A DNA stretch of 64,000 nucleotides from Citrobacter amalonaticus. Lineage in GTDB: Bacteria > Pseudomonadota > Gammaproteobacteria > Enterobacterales > Enterobacteriaceae. The notes below the pieces were generated by a model. The model searched no databases, was not told where the DNA came from, and saw only the letters and a program-made list of their open reading frames with translations. The stretch lies in assembly GCF_002918555.1 (NCBI RefSeq), contig NZ_PQMB01000002.1, positions 969,169 through 1,033,168 on the forward strand. Direction: 5' to 3'. The position numbers were made by a program, and so were the translations under genes. The first letter of the stretch is position 1. Each line of letters opens with the position of its first letter. Positions 18,915-28,963 of this stretch are shown here, in pieces.

Positions 18915-19619
18915 TTACTGCTCGCGGCACTGGGCCAGCGTTTTACGCTGCTGGCCCTGCGCATCAAAATTCTCCGGGGAGAGCCAGCGCGCAAGCGCGT
19001 TGTTACACTGCGGCCATTCACTGTCAATCATCGACAGCCAGTCGCTGTCACGGTTACGCCCTTTACGAACGATTTTTTGCCGGAAGCGCCCTTCGAAAAC
19101 AAACCCTAAGCGCTCCGCCGCACGCCGCGACGCCAGATTGAGTGAATCACATTTCCACTCCACGCGCCGGTAACCACGGGCAAACGCGCACTGCAACAGG
19201 AGCCAGATGGCCTCCGTGCCGAGGACGGTATTTTTCATGCGCGGCGACCAGGTGACATGCCCAATCTCGACCGACCCGTGTTCCCGTTCGATAGCCATAA
19301 AACAGACCAGCCCAACGGCACGTTCTGAACGCAGGTCAATGACCGCAAAAGGAACCAGACAATCGTCATTTTCTTTGCCAGTAATCCAGTGTCGGGTTGA
19401 CTCAAGGCTCTGAGGGCGATCGCTGAACATCCACGTCCAGTCACGCTCATCGGGCGCCTGAGCATAAGCGTCAAAGAGATCGCCCGCATGACGCTCAGAA
19501 TTGAGCGGTTCAAGGCGACACCAGCGCCCCTCCAGCGTCTTACGGGGTAATTCTGGCGCCCCCTGCCAGTCCGGTAACGCGTCGCCCACCGTCTGACCAT
19601 ATTGATTAATTTCCGGCAC
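18915..19619 (-). CDS. GNAT acetyltransferase, RimJ/RimL-like
   Basis: 234 residues from a GTG start with GAGGTG 4 bases upstream. It belongs to the RimJ/RimL-like GNAT group (Acetyltransf_3): GSVEIGHVTWSP and the acetyl-CoA-binding segment NTVLGTEAIWLLL are recognisable, followed by NLASRRAAERLGFVFEG. Members acetylate protein N-termini or small amines; the substrate is unknown. Convergent with betA, divergent from ybdK. Confidence 0.8.
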   Translation of the reverse strand: MPEINQYGQTVGDALPDWQGAPELPRKTLEGRWCRLEPLNSERHAGDLFDAYAQAPDERDWTWMFSDRPQSLESTRHWITGKENDDCLVPFAVIDLRSERAVGLVCFMAIEREHGSVEIGHVTWSPRMKNTVLGTEAIWLLLQCAFARGYRRVEWKCDSLNLASRRAAERLGFVFEGRFRQKIVRKGRNRDSDWLSMIDSEWPQCNNALARWLSPENFDAQGQQRKTLAQCREQ

Positions 19620-19759
19620 AGTTCACCTCAAACAGGTTGGTTTTCATTTTTATATCAGTTCTTTATTGCTGGTAAAAGCAGCAATCTTAAAATCTCATTC
19701 ACACAACAAATCAACCCCCCTCCTATACTTAGAGCAAAATACCGGCCAAAGAGATCGCT

Positions 19760-20878
19760 ATGCCTCTGGATGACTTTCACGTTTCTGAACCCTTTACGTT
19801 GGGCATTGAGCTGGAAATGCAGGTGGTTAATCCGCCGGGTTATGACCTGAGTCAGGGGTCATCAGTGCTGATTGCGGCACTAAAAGATCGGGTTACCGCG
19901 GGAGAAGTGAAGCACGATATCACCGAAAGTATGCTGGAGATGGCAACCGGCGTGTGTCACAACATTGACCAGGCCAGCGCGCAGTTTTCTGCGATGCAGC
20001 AGGTTGTCTTGCAAGCCGCCGCCGACCATCATCTCGCAATCTGCGGAGGCGGCACGCACCCTTTCCAGAAATGGCAGCGGCAGGAGGTCTGCGACAACGA
20101 ACGCTATCAACGCACGCTGGAAAACTTCGGCTACCTCATTCAGCAGGCCACTGTCTTCGGTCAGCACGTGCATGTCGGCTGTGCTGGCGGGGATGACGCC
20201 ATCTACCTGCTGCACGGTCTGTCGCGTTTTGTTCCCCACTTTATTGCCCTCTCTGCCGCCTCACCCTATATGCAGGGTTCCGACACCCGCTTTGCCTCCT
20301 CCCGGCTGAATATTTTCTCCAGTTTTCCGGACAATGGTCCCATGCCGTGGGTCAGCAACTGGCAAGCGTTCGAAGGGTTGTTTCGCCGTTTGAGCTACAC
20401 CAGCATGATCGACAGCATCAAGGATTTACACTGGGATATTCGCCCCAGCCCACATTTTGGCACCGTGGAAGTGCGGGTGATGGACACGCCGCTGACCCTG
20501 AAGCACGCGGTGAATATCGCCGGATTGATTCAGGCGACAGCGCACTGGTTGCTGAATGAACGCCCCTTTAAGCATCAGGAGAGAGACTATTTGTTGTACA
20601 AATTTAACCGTTTCCAGGCATGTCGGTACGGACTGGAGGGGATCCTCACCGACGTGCACACCGGTGAACACCACCGGCTGGCAGATGAAACGCGTAAACT
20701 GCTGGAAAACGTCGCGCCATCAGCTGATAAAGTGGGCGCCGCCAGCGCCATTGCGGCACTCAATCACCAGGTCAGTAACGAACGCAATGAAGCGCAGGAG
20801 ATGCGGGATTTTGTCGCTGATGGCGGTTCACTGACTGGCCTGGTAAAAAAACACTGTGAGATCTGGGCCGGAGGTTAG
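19760..20878 (+). CDS. ybdK: YbdK, carboxylate-amine ligase (glutamate-cysteine ligase 2 family)
   Basis: 372 residues, same length as E. coli YbdK. The N-terminal GIELEMQ and DITESMLEM are ligand and metal motifs of the GCS2 family, and HVHVG is the conserved His motif. E. coli YbdK has weak gamma-glutamylcysteine synthetase activity. It is followed at 66 bases by ybdJ as in E. coli. In E. coli hokE and entD follow; here about 18 kb (sugar and bet genes) separate ybdK from entD. Confidence 0.95.
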   Translation: MPLDDFHVSEPFTLGIELEMQVVNPPGYDLSQGSSVLIAALKDRVTAGEVKHDITESMLEMATGVCHNIDQASAQFSAMQQVVLQAAADHHLAICGGGTHPFQKWQRQEVCDNERYQRTLENFGYLIQQATVFGQHVHVGCAGGDDAIYLLHGLSRFVPHFIALSAASPYMQGSDTRFASSRLNIFSSFPDNGPMPWVSNWQAFEGLFRRLSYTSMIDSIKDLHWDIRPSPHFGTVEVRVMDTPLTLKHAVNIAGLIQATAHWLLNERPFKHQERDYLLYKFNRFQACRYGLEGILTDVHTGEHHRLADETRKLLENVAPSADKVGAASAIAALNHQVSNERNEAQEMRDFVADGGSLTGLVKKHCEIWAGG

Positions 20879-20943
20879 GTCGGGGTTTGCGTTAACAGGT
20901 AATATCCCGGACAATGGCTTTTTAACTCAAGTTTAACAATGCC

Positions 20944-21192
20944 ATGAAACACCCGCTCGAATCGCTGATGACTGCCGCAGGTATTCTGCTGATGGCTTTT
21001 CTCTCCTGTCTGCTGCTGCCCGCGCCTTCGCTCGGCCTGACGCTGGCGCAAAAGCTGGTAACCACCTTCCACCTGATGGATCTTAACCAGCTTTATACCC
21101 TGTTGTTCTGTCTGTGGTTTTTAGCGCTTGGCGCCCTCGAATACTTCATCATCCGCTTTATCTGGCGACGCTGGTTTTCACGGGCGGACTAA
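20944..21192 (+). CDS. ybdJ: YbdJ, small inner-membrane protein (DUF1158)
   Basis: 82 residues with two hydrophobic segments (about 8-32 and 47-68) and a basic end RFIWRRWFSRAD. It matches E. coli YbdJ in length and position after ybdK. Function unknown. Confidence 0.92.
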   Translation: MKHPLESLMTAAGILLMAFLSCLLLPAPSLGLTLAQKLVTTFHLMDLNQLYTLLFCLWFLALGALEYFIIRFIWRRWFSRAD

Positions 21193-21260
21193 ACAGGTGA
21201 AGTCTCTCATCCCGTGTATCAGCGCCTCGCACTATGCCATGTAATCGTGCCCACCCGACC

Positions 21261-21307
21261 AGGTTCAAAATGGCAAGCAAAAAAGCCTGATGGGCCAGGC
21301 TCTTAAT
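21261..21307. repeat. REP-like repeat, copy B
   Basis: 43 of 47 bases identical to 6857-6903, including the small hairpin AGCCTG/CAGGCT. It overlaps the last codons' stop of ramA on the minus strand, so it provides part of the ramA mRNA 3' end. Confidence 0.6.
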
Positions 21308-21644
21308 GGGGGCGGGAGTGGTTTTCTTTCCGGTAGGCGCCGGGCGGCTGGTTAAATGTACGGGTGAAGATCCGCGTGAATGTTTGCTGCGAATCAAACC
21401 CGTACTTCAGGCAAATGTCGTACACCTTCTGATCGGTGTTACGTAGATCCTGCGCCGCCAGCAGCAGCTTACGCTCGCGAATATAGCGCCCAAGACTCTC
21501 CCCTTTGTACTGCAAAAATAGCCGTTGCAGATGCCATTTAGAGTAGCCCGCATGGCGGGCAATATCGTCAATGCGCAATGGCTGATTCAAGTTATCATCA
21601 ATCCACTCGACAATCGTGTCGATGACCTGAGCGGAAATAGTCAT
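21303..21644 (-). CDS. ramA: RamA, AraC/XylS-type activator of the mar regulon
   Basis: 113 residues from MTISAQ, the known RamA length. The two helix-turn-helices of the MarA/SoxS/Rob/RamA group are present: IDDIARHAGYSKWHLQRLF and VYDICLKYGFDSQQTFTRIF. RamA activates acrAB-tolC and lowers porin levels, giving multidrug tolerance. Its ATG overlaps the romA stop (ATGA), so romA and ramA are translationally coupled. An upstream in-frame TTG-type start would add residues outside the family. It is controlled by RamR through the operator at 22831. Confidence 0.97.
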   Translation of the reverse strand: MTISAQVIDTIVEWIDDNLNQPLRIDDIARHAGYSKWHLQRLFLQYKGESLGRYIRERKLLLAAQDLRNTDQKVYDICLKYGFDSQQTFTRIFTRTFNQPPGAYRKENHSRPH

Positions 21645-22795
21645 TCTTCTCTCCCCTCTGACAAAACAGGCGCCTGCTCCCACCAGCGTGCAAAAGACTG
21701 GTTGGGATCGTTTAACCTCACGGGTTCACCCTGCGTCGGGGTCAGCAGGCGGTAATCTTTATTGCGACTCGCAAACGCCAGACGTTTGTACGGATCGTCC
21801 CAGGTGTGTTTCGCCAGCACAAAGCGTCCGGCATGACCAGGCAAAATGGCTTTTGCCCGTAAATCTTGTGCGGCCTGCGCCGTCTCTTCTGGCATCATAT
21901 GAATGTACTTCCAGTCCTGGTCATACTGTCCGTTTTCCATGATAGCCAGATCCACCGTGCCAAACTGTTCTCCTATGGCGCGGAAATGCGGTCCATAGCC
22001 GGAATCACCGCTGTAGTAAACCTTCTGTTCCGGCGTCTCAAACATGAAGCTCGCCCACAGCGTCTGGTTACGCTTAATCCCGCGACCGGAAAAATGCCGT
22101 GCGGGCAGCACGTGAACCAGCAGGGAGTCATCAATCCGCACCGACTGATTCCAGTCCCGCTCGTCGATGATCTTATCGCTCATCCCCCAGTAGCGCAGAT
22201 GCGAACCCACGCCCAGCGGGGTGATGACCCGTTTGACCTTCGGCATCAGCGCTTTGATGGTGGCGTAATCCAGATGATCGTAGTGATCGTGAGAGATAAT
22301 CAGCAGATCGATCTCCGGCATGTTCTGCGCGGTCCACGGGTAGTTACCGTCAAATGCCTTATTAAGAAACGAAAACGGGGCGGCATAGTGGCTGAAGACC
22401 GGATCGATCAGGATACGCTTGCCCGCCAGTTGCAGGTACCAGGATGAGTGTCCCAGCCAGACCAATCTTTCGTGTTCCAGCGGCAAACTGGCAAGGTCGG
22501 TCGCCACCAGCGGCAATGGACGGGCAGGACGGGCGTTCTCGCGTTTTGCGACTAAAAACTCCCACCAGGCTGCCAGCATCCCTTTGTCACCGGTATATCC
22601 AGGCGTAGGCAGTTGATTATGAAACTGACCATCACGATAGTTCGGCGATTGTTCAACCTGGCTAAGTTGCGCCCCCTGGGGTGGCTGACCAAACCCAGGA
22701 TTAAGGATAAAAGGTAACGTTGCTGCACTGGCAATAAGCATAATAATAACCACACAAACTGTGAAACGTTTCATATTCCTGACCTGAATACGCAT
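21641..22795 (-). CDS. romA: RomA, metallo-beta-lactamase-fold protein upstream of ramA
   Basis: 384 residues with an N-terminal membrane anchor or signal segment (about residues 10-30). The metal-binding motif of the metallo-beta-lactamase fold is HDHYDHLD, and later GDSGYGPHF and GHAGRF loops match the UlaG/NAPE-PLD-like group. romA precedes ramA in Klebsiella, Enterobacter and Citrobacter; its overexpression was linked to outer-membrane changes, now ascribed mainly to ramA. The start at 22795 follows GGAAAGG closely; an ATG 21 bases downstream is a reasonable alternative. Confidence 0.9.
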   Translation of the reverse strand: MRIQVRNMKRFTVCVVIIMLIASAATLPFILNPGFGQPPQGAQLSQVEQSPNYRDGQFHNQLPTPGYTGDKGMLAAWWEFLVAKRENARPARPLPLVATDLASLPLEHERLVWLGHSSWYLQLAGKRILIDPVFSHYAAPFSFLNKAFDGNYPWTAQNMPEIDLLIISHDHYDHLDYATIKALMPKVKRVITPLGVGSHLRYWGMSDKIIDERDWNQSVRIDDSLLVHVLPARHFSGRGIKRNQTLWASFMFETPEQKVYYSGDSGYGPHFRAIGEQFGTVDLAIMENGQYDQDWKYIHMMPEETAQAAQDLRAKAILPGHAGRFVLAKHTWDDPYKRLAFASRNKDYRLLTPTQGEPVRLNDPNQSFARWWEQAPVLSEGREE

Positions 22796-22830
22796 ACCTT
22801 TCCGCTGGTTTGCGTGGTTGACGCTTGATT

Positions 22831-22850
22831 ATGAGTGAGTAAGCACTCAT
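22831..22850. promoter_or_regulatory. RamR operator
   Basis: Arms ATGAGTG (22831-22837) and CACTCAT (22844-22850) separated by 6 bases, matching the established RamR site between ramR and ramA. It overlaps the promoter region of romA-ramA, and its loss or RamR mutation derepresses ramA. Confidence 0.9.
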
Positions 22851-22966
22851 TATAAAAAGCGAAAGATTCGCGTCAAGATGATTTTCAATCTTTGACATTC
22901 GCCGTTGCGGCGCTGCACAGGCCGTGATTCAATCACCTTTTTTTACAGACTTAAGGGTAAAGTGTA

Positions 22967-23548
22967 GTGGCTCGTCCGAAGAGTGAAGACAAAAAACAAG
23001 CGTTACTGGAAGCCGCAACGACTGCCATTGCACAATCCGGGATCGCCGCATCCACCGCCGTGATTGCCCGCAATGCCGGGGTTGCAGAGGGAACGTTGTT
23101 TCGCTATTTCGCAACAAAAGACGACTTAATTAATGAGCTTTATCTGTACCTGAAACAGAATCTTTGCCAGTCCATGATGGCAAATCTGGATCGCTCTATC
23201 ACCGATGCCAGGCCCCTGACGCACTATATCTGGCACAGCTATATCAACTGGGGGCTGAACCACTCGATGGGGCACCGCGCCATCCGCCAGCTCGCGGTCA
23301 GCGAGAAGATCACCAAAGAAACGGAGCAACAGGCCGACGACATGTTTCCCGAACTGCGCGACCTTTGTCATCGTTCGGTATTGCCGGTCTTTATGTCTGA
23401 CGACTACCGCGCGTTTGGTGACGCGTTGTTCCTGACGCTGGCAGAAACCACAATGGAATTCGCCGCCCGCGACCCGGCTCGCGCCAGCGAATTCATTTCG
23501 TTAGGTTTTGAAGCAATGTGGCGCGCACTGACCCGTGAGGATAATTAA
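22967..23548 (+). CDS. ramR: RamR, TetR-type repressor of ramA
   Basis: 193 residues, the known RamR length, starting at a GTG ([10 protein letters not shown]) with AAGGG 9 bases upstream. Helix-turn-helix [20 protein letters not shown] at about residues 28-47. The C-terminal domain binds bile acids, dyes and drugs in the Salmonella protein. The frame is intact, so RamR is likely functional. It overlaps ybdF by one base (TAATG). Confidence 0.96.
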   Translation: MARPKSEDKKQALLEAATTAIAQSGIAASTAVIARNAGVAEGTLFRYFATKDDLINELYLYLKQNLCQSMMANLDRSITDARPLTHYIWHSYINWGLNHSMGHRAIRQLAVSEKITKETEQQADDMFPELRDLCHRSVLPVFMSDDYRAFGDALFLTLAETTMEFAARDPARASEFISLGFEAMWRALTREDN

Positions 23549-23916
23549 TGGAAGGAAAAACCCTGCAGGAATGCGCGAAACACCTCGCGCTGGAGCTTCC
23601 TTTTACGGAGCACTGTTGGCCTTTTGGCCCGGAATACGATGTCTTCAAAGTGGGTGGAAAAATATTCATGATTGTCACCGGACAGCATGGGCGTCGGTTA
23701 ATCAACCTGAAATCTGACCCACAAAAATCGCTGTTAAATCAGCAGATTTACCCCAGCATAACCCCGGGTTACCACATGAACAAAAAGCACTGGATCTCGG
23801 TGTCCGGCGGGGATGACATCAACGAATCGCTGCTCAATGAGCTGGTGAATGACTCGTGGAATTTAGTGGTGGACGGGCTGGCGAAGAAGGATCAAAAGCG
23901 TCTGCGGCCCGACTGA
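23548..23916 (+). CDS. ybdF: YbdF, MmcQ/YjbR-family protein
   Basis: 122 residues, closely matching E. coli YbdF ([17 protein letters not shown] near the start, [18 protein letters not shown] at the end). Members have a YjbR double-wing fold that may bind DNA. Translationally coupled to ramR and followed by nfsB as in other enterobacteria. Confidence 0.93.
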   Translation: MEGKTLQECAKHLALELPFTEHCWPFGPEYDVFKVGGKIFMIVTGQHGRRLINLKSDPQKSLLNQQIYPSITPGYHMNKKHWISVSGGDDINESLLNELVNDSWNLVVDGLAKKDQKRLRPD

Positions 23917-24021
23917 TTGGTCGTGAGCGCCGATAACTGTTTTCGCATTTTTCTCTCTTATCATTTTCTGACGAACCTTGTAACCTGCTGGCACTCAGAA
24001 TTATTCACACCAGGAGTATTT

Positions 24022-24675
24022 ATGGATATCGTTGAAATTGCGTTAAAACGCCACTCCACGAAAGCATTCGATCCCAGCAAAAAATTGACGGCTGAACAGG
24101 CCGAAAAATTAAAAACCCTGCTGCAATACAGCCCGTCCAGCACCAACTCTCAGCCGTGGCATTTTATCGTCGCCAGCACGGAGGAAGGCAAAGCGCGCGT
24201 GGCAAAATCAGCTGCCGGGAACTTTGTCTTTAACGAACGTAAAATGCTTGATGCCTCCCACGTGGTGGTGTTCTGCGCCAAAACAGCCATGGATGACGCC
24301 TGGCTGGAACGCGTTGTCGATCAGGAAGAGGCCGATGGTCGTTTTGCCACGCCGGAAGCGAAAGCGGCTAACCACAAAGGTCGCACCTTCTTTGCCGATC
24401 TGCACCGTAAGGAGCTGAAGGACGACAGTCACTGGATGGCAAAACAGGTCTATCTGAACGTCGGTAATTTCCTGCTGGGCGTTGCCGCGATGGGGCTGGA
24501 TGCTGTACCGATTGAAGGATTTGATGCCGCAGCGCTTGACGCTGAGTTTGATCTGAAAGCGCAAGGCTACACCAGCGTGGTGGTGGTTCCGGTTGGTCAT
24601 CACAGCGTTGAAGACTTCAATGCCGCGCTGCCGAAATCCCGCCTGCCGCAGGCAACAACAATCACGGAAGTCTGA
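24022..24675 (+). CDS. nfsB: NfsB, oxygen-insensitive NAD(P)H nitroreductase
   Basis: 217 residues, same length as E. coli NfsB/Nfn[30 protein letters not shown] and the flavin-contacting PIEGFD are conserved. FMN homodimer that reduces nitroaromatics such as nitrofurans. The start at 24022 is the family start (CAGGAG upstream); the longer frame from 23917 is not used. Confidence 0.97.
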   Translation: MDIVEIALKRHSTKAFDPSKKLTAEQAEKLKTLLQYSPSSTNSQPWHFIVASTEEGKARVAKSAAGNFVFNERKMLDASHVVVFCAKTAMDDAWLERVVDQEEADGRFATPEAKAANHKGRTFFADLHRKELKDDSHWMAKQVYLNVGNFLLGVAAMGLDAVPIEGFDAAALDAEFDLKAQGYTSVVVVPVGHHSVEDFNAALPKSRLPQATTITEV

Positions 24676-24747
24676 TTCTGTCGACAGCAAGCAACGCCGT
24701 CCTGTTCGGTTATTTCATCAGATTGACCTGATTTGCATAAACTCCAC

Positions 24748-24774
24748 ACAGCGGTCATCATAGGCCGCTGTTTT
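24748..24774 (+). terminator. Rho-independent terminator after nfsB
   Basis: ACAGCGG and CCGCTGT arms with a 10-base loop, then TTTT; 15 bases before the ybdG start. Confidence 0.7.
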
Positions 24775-24788
24775 ATAAAGGAGACGTT

Positions 24789-26036
24789 ATGCAGGAACTG
24801 ATAACTCAGGTTGAAGATCTCGCCGGTATTGAAATAGATCACACCACTTCGCTGGTGATGATTTTCGGCATTATTTTTCTGACGGCCGTGATTGTGCATA
24901 TTATTTTGCACTGGATCGTGCTGCGTACATTTGAAAAGCGAGCCACCGCCAGCTCCCGCCTGTGGCTGCAAATTATTACTCAGAACAAATTCTTTCATCG
25001 ACTGGCTTTTACCCTGCAGGGGATTATCGTCAATATCCAGGCTGCGCTCTGGCTGCAAAAAGGCAGTGAAGCGGCAGAGATTCTGACCACCTGCGCTCAG
25101 CTGTGGATCATGATGTATGCCCTGCTGTCGCTCTTCTCCTTGCTGGATGTCATCTTAAATCTCTCGCAGAAATGGCCTGCCGCCTCGCAACTGCCGCTAA
25201 AAGGTATTTTCCAGGGCATTAAGCTTATCAGCGCCATTTTTGTCGGCATTCTGATGATTTCTCTGCTGATCGGCCAGTCCCCGGCCATTCTGATCAGCGG
25301 ACTGGGCGCCATGGCCGCCGTACTGATGTTAGTGTTTAAAGATCCGATATTAGGCCTTGTCGCGGGCATTCAGCTCTCTGCGAACGACATGCTCAAACTG
25401 GGCGACTGGTTAGAAATGCCGAAATACGGCGCTGACGGCGCGGTCATTGACATTGGCTTAACCACGGTAAAAGTGCGTAACTGGGATAACACTATCACCA
25501 CCATTCCTACGTGGTCGCTGGTCTCGGATTCCTTTAAAAACTGGAGCGGGATGTCAGCTTCAGGCGGTCGCCGTATTAAGCGCAGTATCAGCATTGACGC
25601 CACCAGCATTCATTTTCTCGACGAAGAGGAGCAGCAGCGCCTGTACAAATCCCAGCTGTTAAAGCCCTATTTAGAGACTCGCCATCAGGAAATTAATGCG
25701 TGGAACCAGCAGCTGGACGCGCCGGACTCGGTATTAAACCATCGCCGGATGACTAATATTGGCACCTTTCGCGCTTATCTGAACGCGTATTTACGCAACC
25801 ACCCACGCATTCGTAAAGATATGACGCTTATGGTGCGCCAGCTCGCTCCTGACGATCACGGTTTACCCATCGAAATCTATGCGTTTACCAATACCGTCGT
25901 CTGGCTGGAATATGAAAGCATTCAGGCCGATATTTTCGACCATATCTTTGCAGTGGTGGAGGAGTTCGGTCTGCGCATTCATCAGTCGCCGACCGGCAAC
26001 GATATTCGCGCACTTTCAGGCGCGTTCCAGCGTTAA
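24789..26036 (+). CDS. ybdG: YbdG, MscS-family miniconductance mechanosensitive channel
   Basis: 415 residues, same length as E. coli YbdG (MscM). Five membrane segments precede the pore helix at about residues 170-195 ([18 protein letters not shown]) and the MscS beta-domain with [16 protein letters not shown]. It protects against mild osmotic downshock. The ATG at 24789 follows AAGGAG. Confidence 0.95.
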   Translation: MQELITQVEDLAGIEIDHTTSLVMIFGIIFLTAVIVHIILHWIVLRTFEKRATASSRLWLQIITQNKFFHRLAFTLQGIIVNIQAALWLQKGSEAAEILTTCAQLWIMMYALLSLFSLLDVILNLSQKWPAASQLPLKGIFQGIKLISAIFVGILMISLLIGQSPAILISGLGAMAAVLMLVFKDPILGLVAGIQLSANDMLKLGDWLEMPKYGADGAVIDIGLTTVKVRNWDNTITTIPTWSLVSDSFKNWSGMSASGGRRIKRSISIDATSIHFLDEEEQQRLYKSQLLKPYLETRHQEINAWNQQLDAPDSVLNHRRMTNIGTFRAYLNAYLRNHPRIRKDMTLMVRQLAPDDHGLPIEIYAFTNTVVWLEYESIQADIFDHIFAVVEEFGLRIHQSPTGNDIRALSGAFQR

Positions 26037-26047
26037 TTCAGCAAGGA

Positions 26048-26073
26048 GCCGATCTCATCGTGATGAGATCGGC
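26048..26073. terminator. Bidirectional terminator between ybdG and pheP
   Basis: 11-bp perfect stem GCCGATCTCAT/ATGAGATCGGC with loop CGTG between convergent genes. Confidence 0.8.
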
Positions 26074-26079
26074 AAGCCG

Positions 26080-27447
26080 TTAGCGCACCTTACGACGCAG
26101 AAGTTTGAAGGCTGCAAACAGAAATGCGATCCACACCGGCAGCAAAAGTGCTGACATACGCATATCGTCGATGGTACACATCAGCACCAGGATCATCGCC
26201 AGAAAGGCAATGCAGAGATAGTTGCCAAACGGATAAAGCAGCGCTTTAAACTGTGTGTCACGCCCTTTGCGACGCATCGCCGCGCGAAAGCGCAGGTGCG
26301 CCAGGCAGATCATGATCCAGTTCAGCAGCAGCGTCGCCACCACCAGCGCCATCAGCAGACTGAAGGCTTTCTGCGGCAGCAGATAGTTAATCAACACCAC
26401 CAGCGAGGTGATCGCTCCGGAAAGCAGCAGCGAATTCACCGGTACGCCGCGGCGGCTGACGCGAGTCAGAAATTTCGGCGCATTCCCCTGAATGGAAAGG
26501 CCAAACAGCATTCGACTGTTGGAGTAGACGCCGCTGTTGTACACCGAAAGCGAGGCCACCAGAATGACAAAGTTCAGCGCGGAAGCGACCACGTTGCTGT
26601 CAAGATTGTGGAAGATCATGACAAACGGGCTGCTACTGGATTTCACTTCCACCCACGGATAGAGCGCCAGCAGAACCACCAGCGAGCCGATATAAAACAG
26701 CAGAATGCGATAAACCACCTGGTTAACGGCTTTGGGGATACTCTTTTGCGGATCGCGTGCTTCAGCGGCGGTTATCCCTATTAACTCAAGACCGCCAAAG
26801 GAGAACATGATCACCGCCAGAGACAGAATCAGGCCATTCCAGCCGGTGGCAAAGAAGCCGTTATAGCGCCAGAGATTATCAATGCTCGCATGTTCGCCGC
26901 CGTTGCCCGAAAACAACATCCACAGGCCAAAGCCAATCATTCCAATGATAGCCAGTACCTTAATCAGCGCGAACCAGAACTCCGTTTCGCCATACAGACG
27001 CACGTTCACGAGGTTAACGGCATTAATAATAATGAAGAAGGCAGCTGCCCAGACCCAGGTCGGCACATCGGGAAGCCAGTACTGCATGTAAATGCCGGCA
27101 GCGGTCAGTTCCGCCATTCCAACCAGCACAAACATGACCCAGTAGTTCCAGCCGGAAAGAAAACCAGCAAACGGCCCCCAGTATTTATAAGCAAAATGGG
27201 CAAACGATCCAGAAACCGGCTCTTCCACCACCATCTCGCCGAGCTGGCGCATGATGAGAAAAGCGATAATCCCGGCGACGCCGTAGCCCAACAAAACTGC
27301 CGGCCCCGCCATCTGAATTGCGGGTCCAATCCCCAGAAACAGACCGGTACCAATCGCGCCACCCAGCGCAATCAGCTGAATATGCCGGTTTTGTAATCCC
27401 CGTTGTAGCGTCGGCTCACTCTCCGACGCAATTGACGCGTTTTTCAC
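26080..27447 (-). CDS. pheP: PheP, phenylalanine-specific permease
   Basis: 455 residues, amino acid-polyamine-organocation family with 12 membrane segments. The N-terminal RHIQLIALGGAIGTGLFLG is the family signature, and GVYSNSRMLFGL in the middle matches PheP/AroP. Proton-coupled phenylalanine uptake. Convergent with ybdG, as in E. coli. Confidence 0.95.
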   Translation of the reverse strand: MKNASIASESEPTLQRGLQNRHIQLIALGGAIGTGLFLGIGPAIQMAGPAVLLGYGVAGIIAFLIMRQLGEMVVEEPVSGSFAHFAYKYWGPFAGFLSGWNYWVMFVLVGMAELTAAGIYMQYWLPDVPTWVWAAAFFIIINAVNLVNVRLYGETEFWFALIKVLAIIGMIGFGLWMLFSGNGGEHASIDNLWRYNGFFATGWNGLILSLAVIMFSFGGLELIGITAAEARDPQKSIPKAVNQVVYRILLFYIGSLVVLLALYPWVEVKSSSSPFVMIFHNLDSNVVASALNFVILVASLSVYNSGVYSNSRMLFGLSIQGNAPKFLTRVSRRGVPVNSLLLSGAITSLVVLINYLLPQKAFSLLMALVVATLLLNWIMICLAHLRFRAAMRRKGRDTQFKALLYPFGNYLCIAFLAMILVLMCTIDDMRMSALLLPVWIAFLFAAFKLLRRKVR

Positions 27448-27787
27448 GTCCTACCCCTGTGTCTTTTTATTGGTGGAGCACCTTTTAACATTTCAACCTG
27501 GTTGTCGCAAGGCGCAATCCACGCGGATGCATCACGCTTAGCGTCATTTCGGATAACCCACCGCAGTGCCCACAGATACGCACTAAAACAGAAAAAGTGA
27601 ACGGCGGGTTCGAAATGTGAGGTTTTTGGCAGAACCGTAAGCCGGTAATAAATTTTATGAATAATTCTGGACGAAAAGGCATTGCAGACCACAGAATGCG
27701 GTTTGACTATTTTTCCCTGTACTTTCAAACAGGTGACTTAAATTAAATTGGTCGCCCGGATGAGATCGACGCCAGAAACCGGTTGTT
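27448..27787. other. Intergenic region between divergent pheP and the J-domain gene
   Basis: 340 bp holding the two divergent promoters. An AT-rich segment lies at about 27640-27750. No convincing gene; the short open frames show no recognisable protein. Confidence 0.6.
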
Positions 27788-28963
27788 ATGAACAAGATCA
27801 TAAAACGACTTGAGATTATCAAAAGCGCTATCGAACTTGAGGATGAAGAGATCATCCATCAGCAACTTGTCCATCTGAAACGCGAGGATGCTCATCTCGC
27901 GATAAGTTCGATTGCACAGGCAATTGAAGAACGTCGGTTCAGCGATGCCATGCGTGAAATCGCCAGCTGGTTGCAAAGTCAGCGTGCCGTCTCCACGTGG
28001 CAGGATCCGACCATTGCCGCCAGCAAACTGGAGCTAAAAGCCCTCGAAACGCAATGGCGTGAGCTTATTGATAAGCGCAATGCCCGTATCCAGATCCTGG
28101 ACGATTTCAACGATCTGTATCATTTACGTCTCGGTCCTCTTATGAGCCGCATTCTTGAGTTACGTAAACAACTGGCGGCCAGCGCCCTGCGCAGGCAGGA
28201 AGCCGAACTCAGACGCCGTGAAAAAGATTATCTCTCCTGCCAGCAGTACATTTCGCAGGCCATCGATAAGCTTACGAGACTGAAACAGCACTGGATAAGC
28301 CTGAACGCCTCTTCACGCGAGGCCATGGAAACTCGCCAGCAGATCCAACAGCAAACGGAGTTAATTACCGCACTGTTGGCGGAAATCCGCGAGCTGGAGA
28401 ATGATTTCTCCCGTAAGGACGACGGCGCCACCCGTCAGGCCCAGGAAGACGCCGCTCATGAATATGAGGAATATCAGGAACAGCAGCAGGATGCACTGCA
28501 CCGTTTTGCGCGCGACAGGCTGCTTTCCGCCGAGGAGCGTAGCGAGCTTAAACGATTATGGAGGCAGGCCAGTCGACTGTGTCATCCGGATATCGTCGCT
28601 GATGAGCAGAAAGAGAAAGCACATCAGATGATGGTCCAGCTTAATCTCGCCCGACAGAATGCCGATCTGGCAAGAATTCGCGCATTGCTCAGCCAGTTAC
28701 AGAGCGGTCTGGAACCGATGATGGCCAGCGACAGGCTGAATAATCTTGCGCATCTGCGGCAAAAAATAGAACAGTTGCGAGAGCAAATTCGTCTGCTGTT
28801 AAAAGAGATAGCCGAGCTGGAGAAAGAAAATGCCTGGCGTCTCGCGACATCAGTGGAGGATAAAGAGACCTGGTTATCTGAACAAGAGCGCTCGCTTACG
28901 GAACTTCGTGACGCGCTGGAAGGCCAGGTGAAAGACGCAGAACGGGAGAGTCTTGCCGGGTAA
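27788..28963 (+). CDS. Coiled-coil protein with a degenerate J-domain
   Basis: 391 residues, highly charged and almost entirely helical. Two coiled-coil blocks (about residues 75-240 and 315-385) flank a J-domain-like core at about 255-290, RLWRQASRLCHPDIVADEQKEKAHQMM. The HPD tripeptide that stimulates Hsp70 ATPase is intact. There is no signal peptide or membrane segment. It is not part of the conserved E. coli block here. A DnaK co-chaperone or scaffold role is inferred from the HPD motif alone. Confidence 0.75.
   Translation: MNKIIKRLEIIKSAIELEDEEIIHQQLVHLKREDAHLAISSIAQAIEERRFSDAMREIASWLQSQRAVSTWQDPTIAASKLELKALETQWRELIDKRNARIQILDDFNDLYHLRLGPLMSRILELRKQLAASALRRQEAELRRREKDYLSCQQYISQAIDKLTRLKQHWISLNASSREAMETRQQIQQQTELITALLAEIRELENDFSRKDDGATRQAQEDAAHEYEEYQEQQQDALHRFARDRLLSAEERSELKRLWRQASRLCHPDIVADEQKEKAHQMMVQLNLARQNADLARIRALLSQLQSGLEPMMASDRLNNLAHLRQKIEQLREQIRLLLKEIAELEKENAWRLATSVEDKETWLSEQERSLTELRDALEGQVKDAERESLAG

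Noticed and set aside
22825-22856. ramR promoter with TTGATT and TATAAA
   Set aside because: The 20-base spacing is too long for a good sigma70 promoter, so only the RamR operator is reported.
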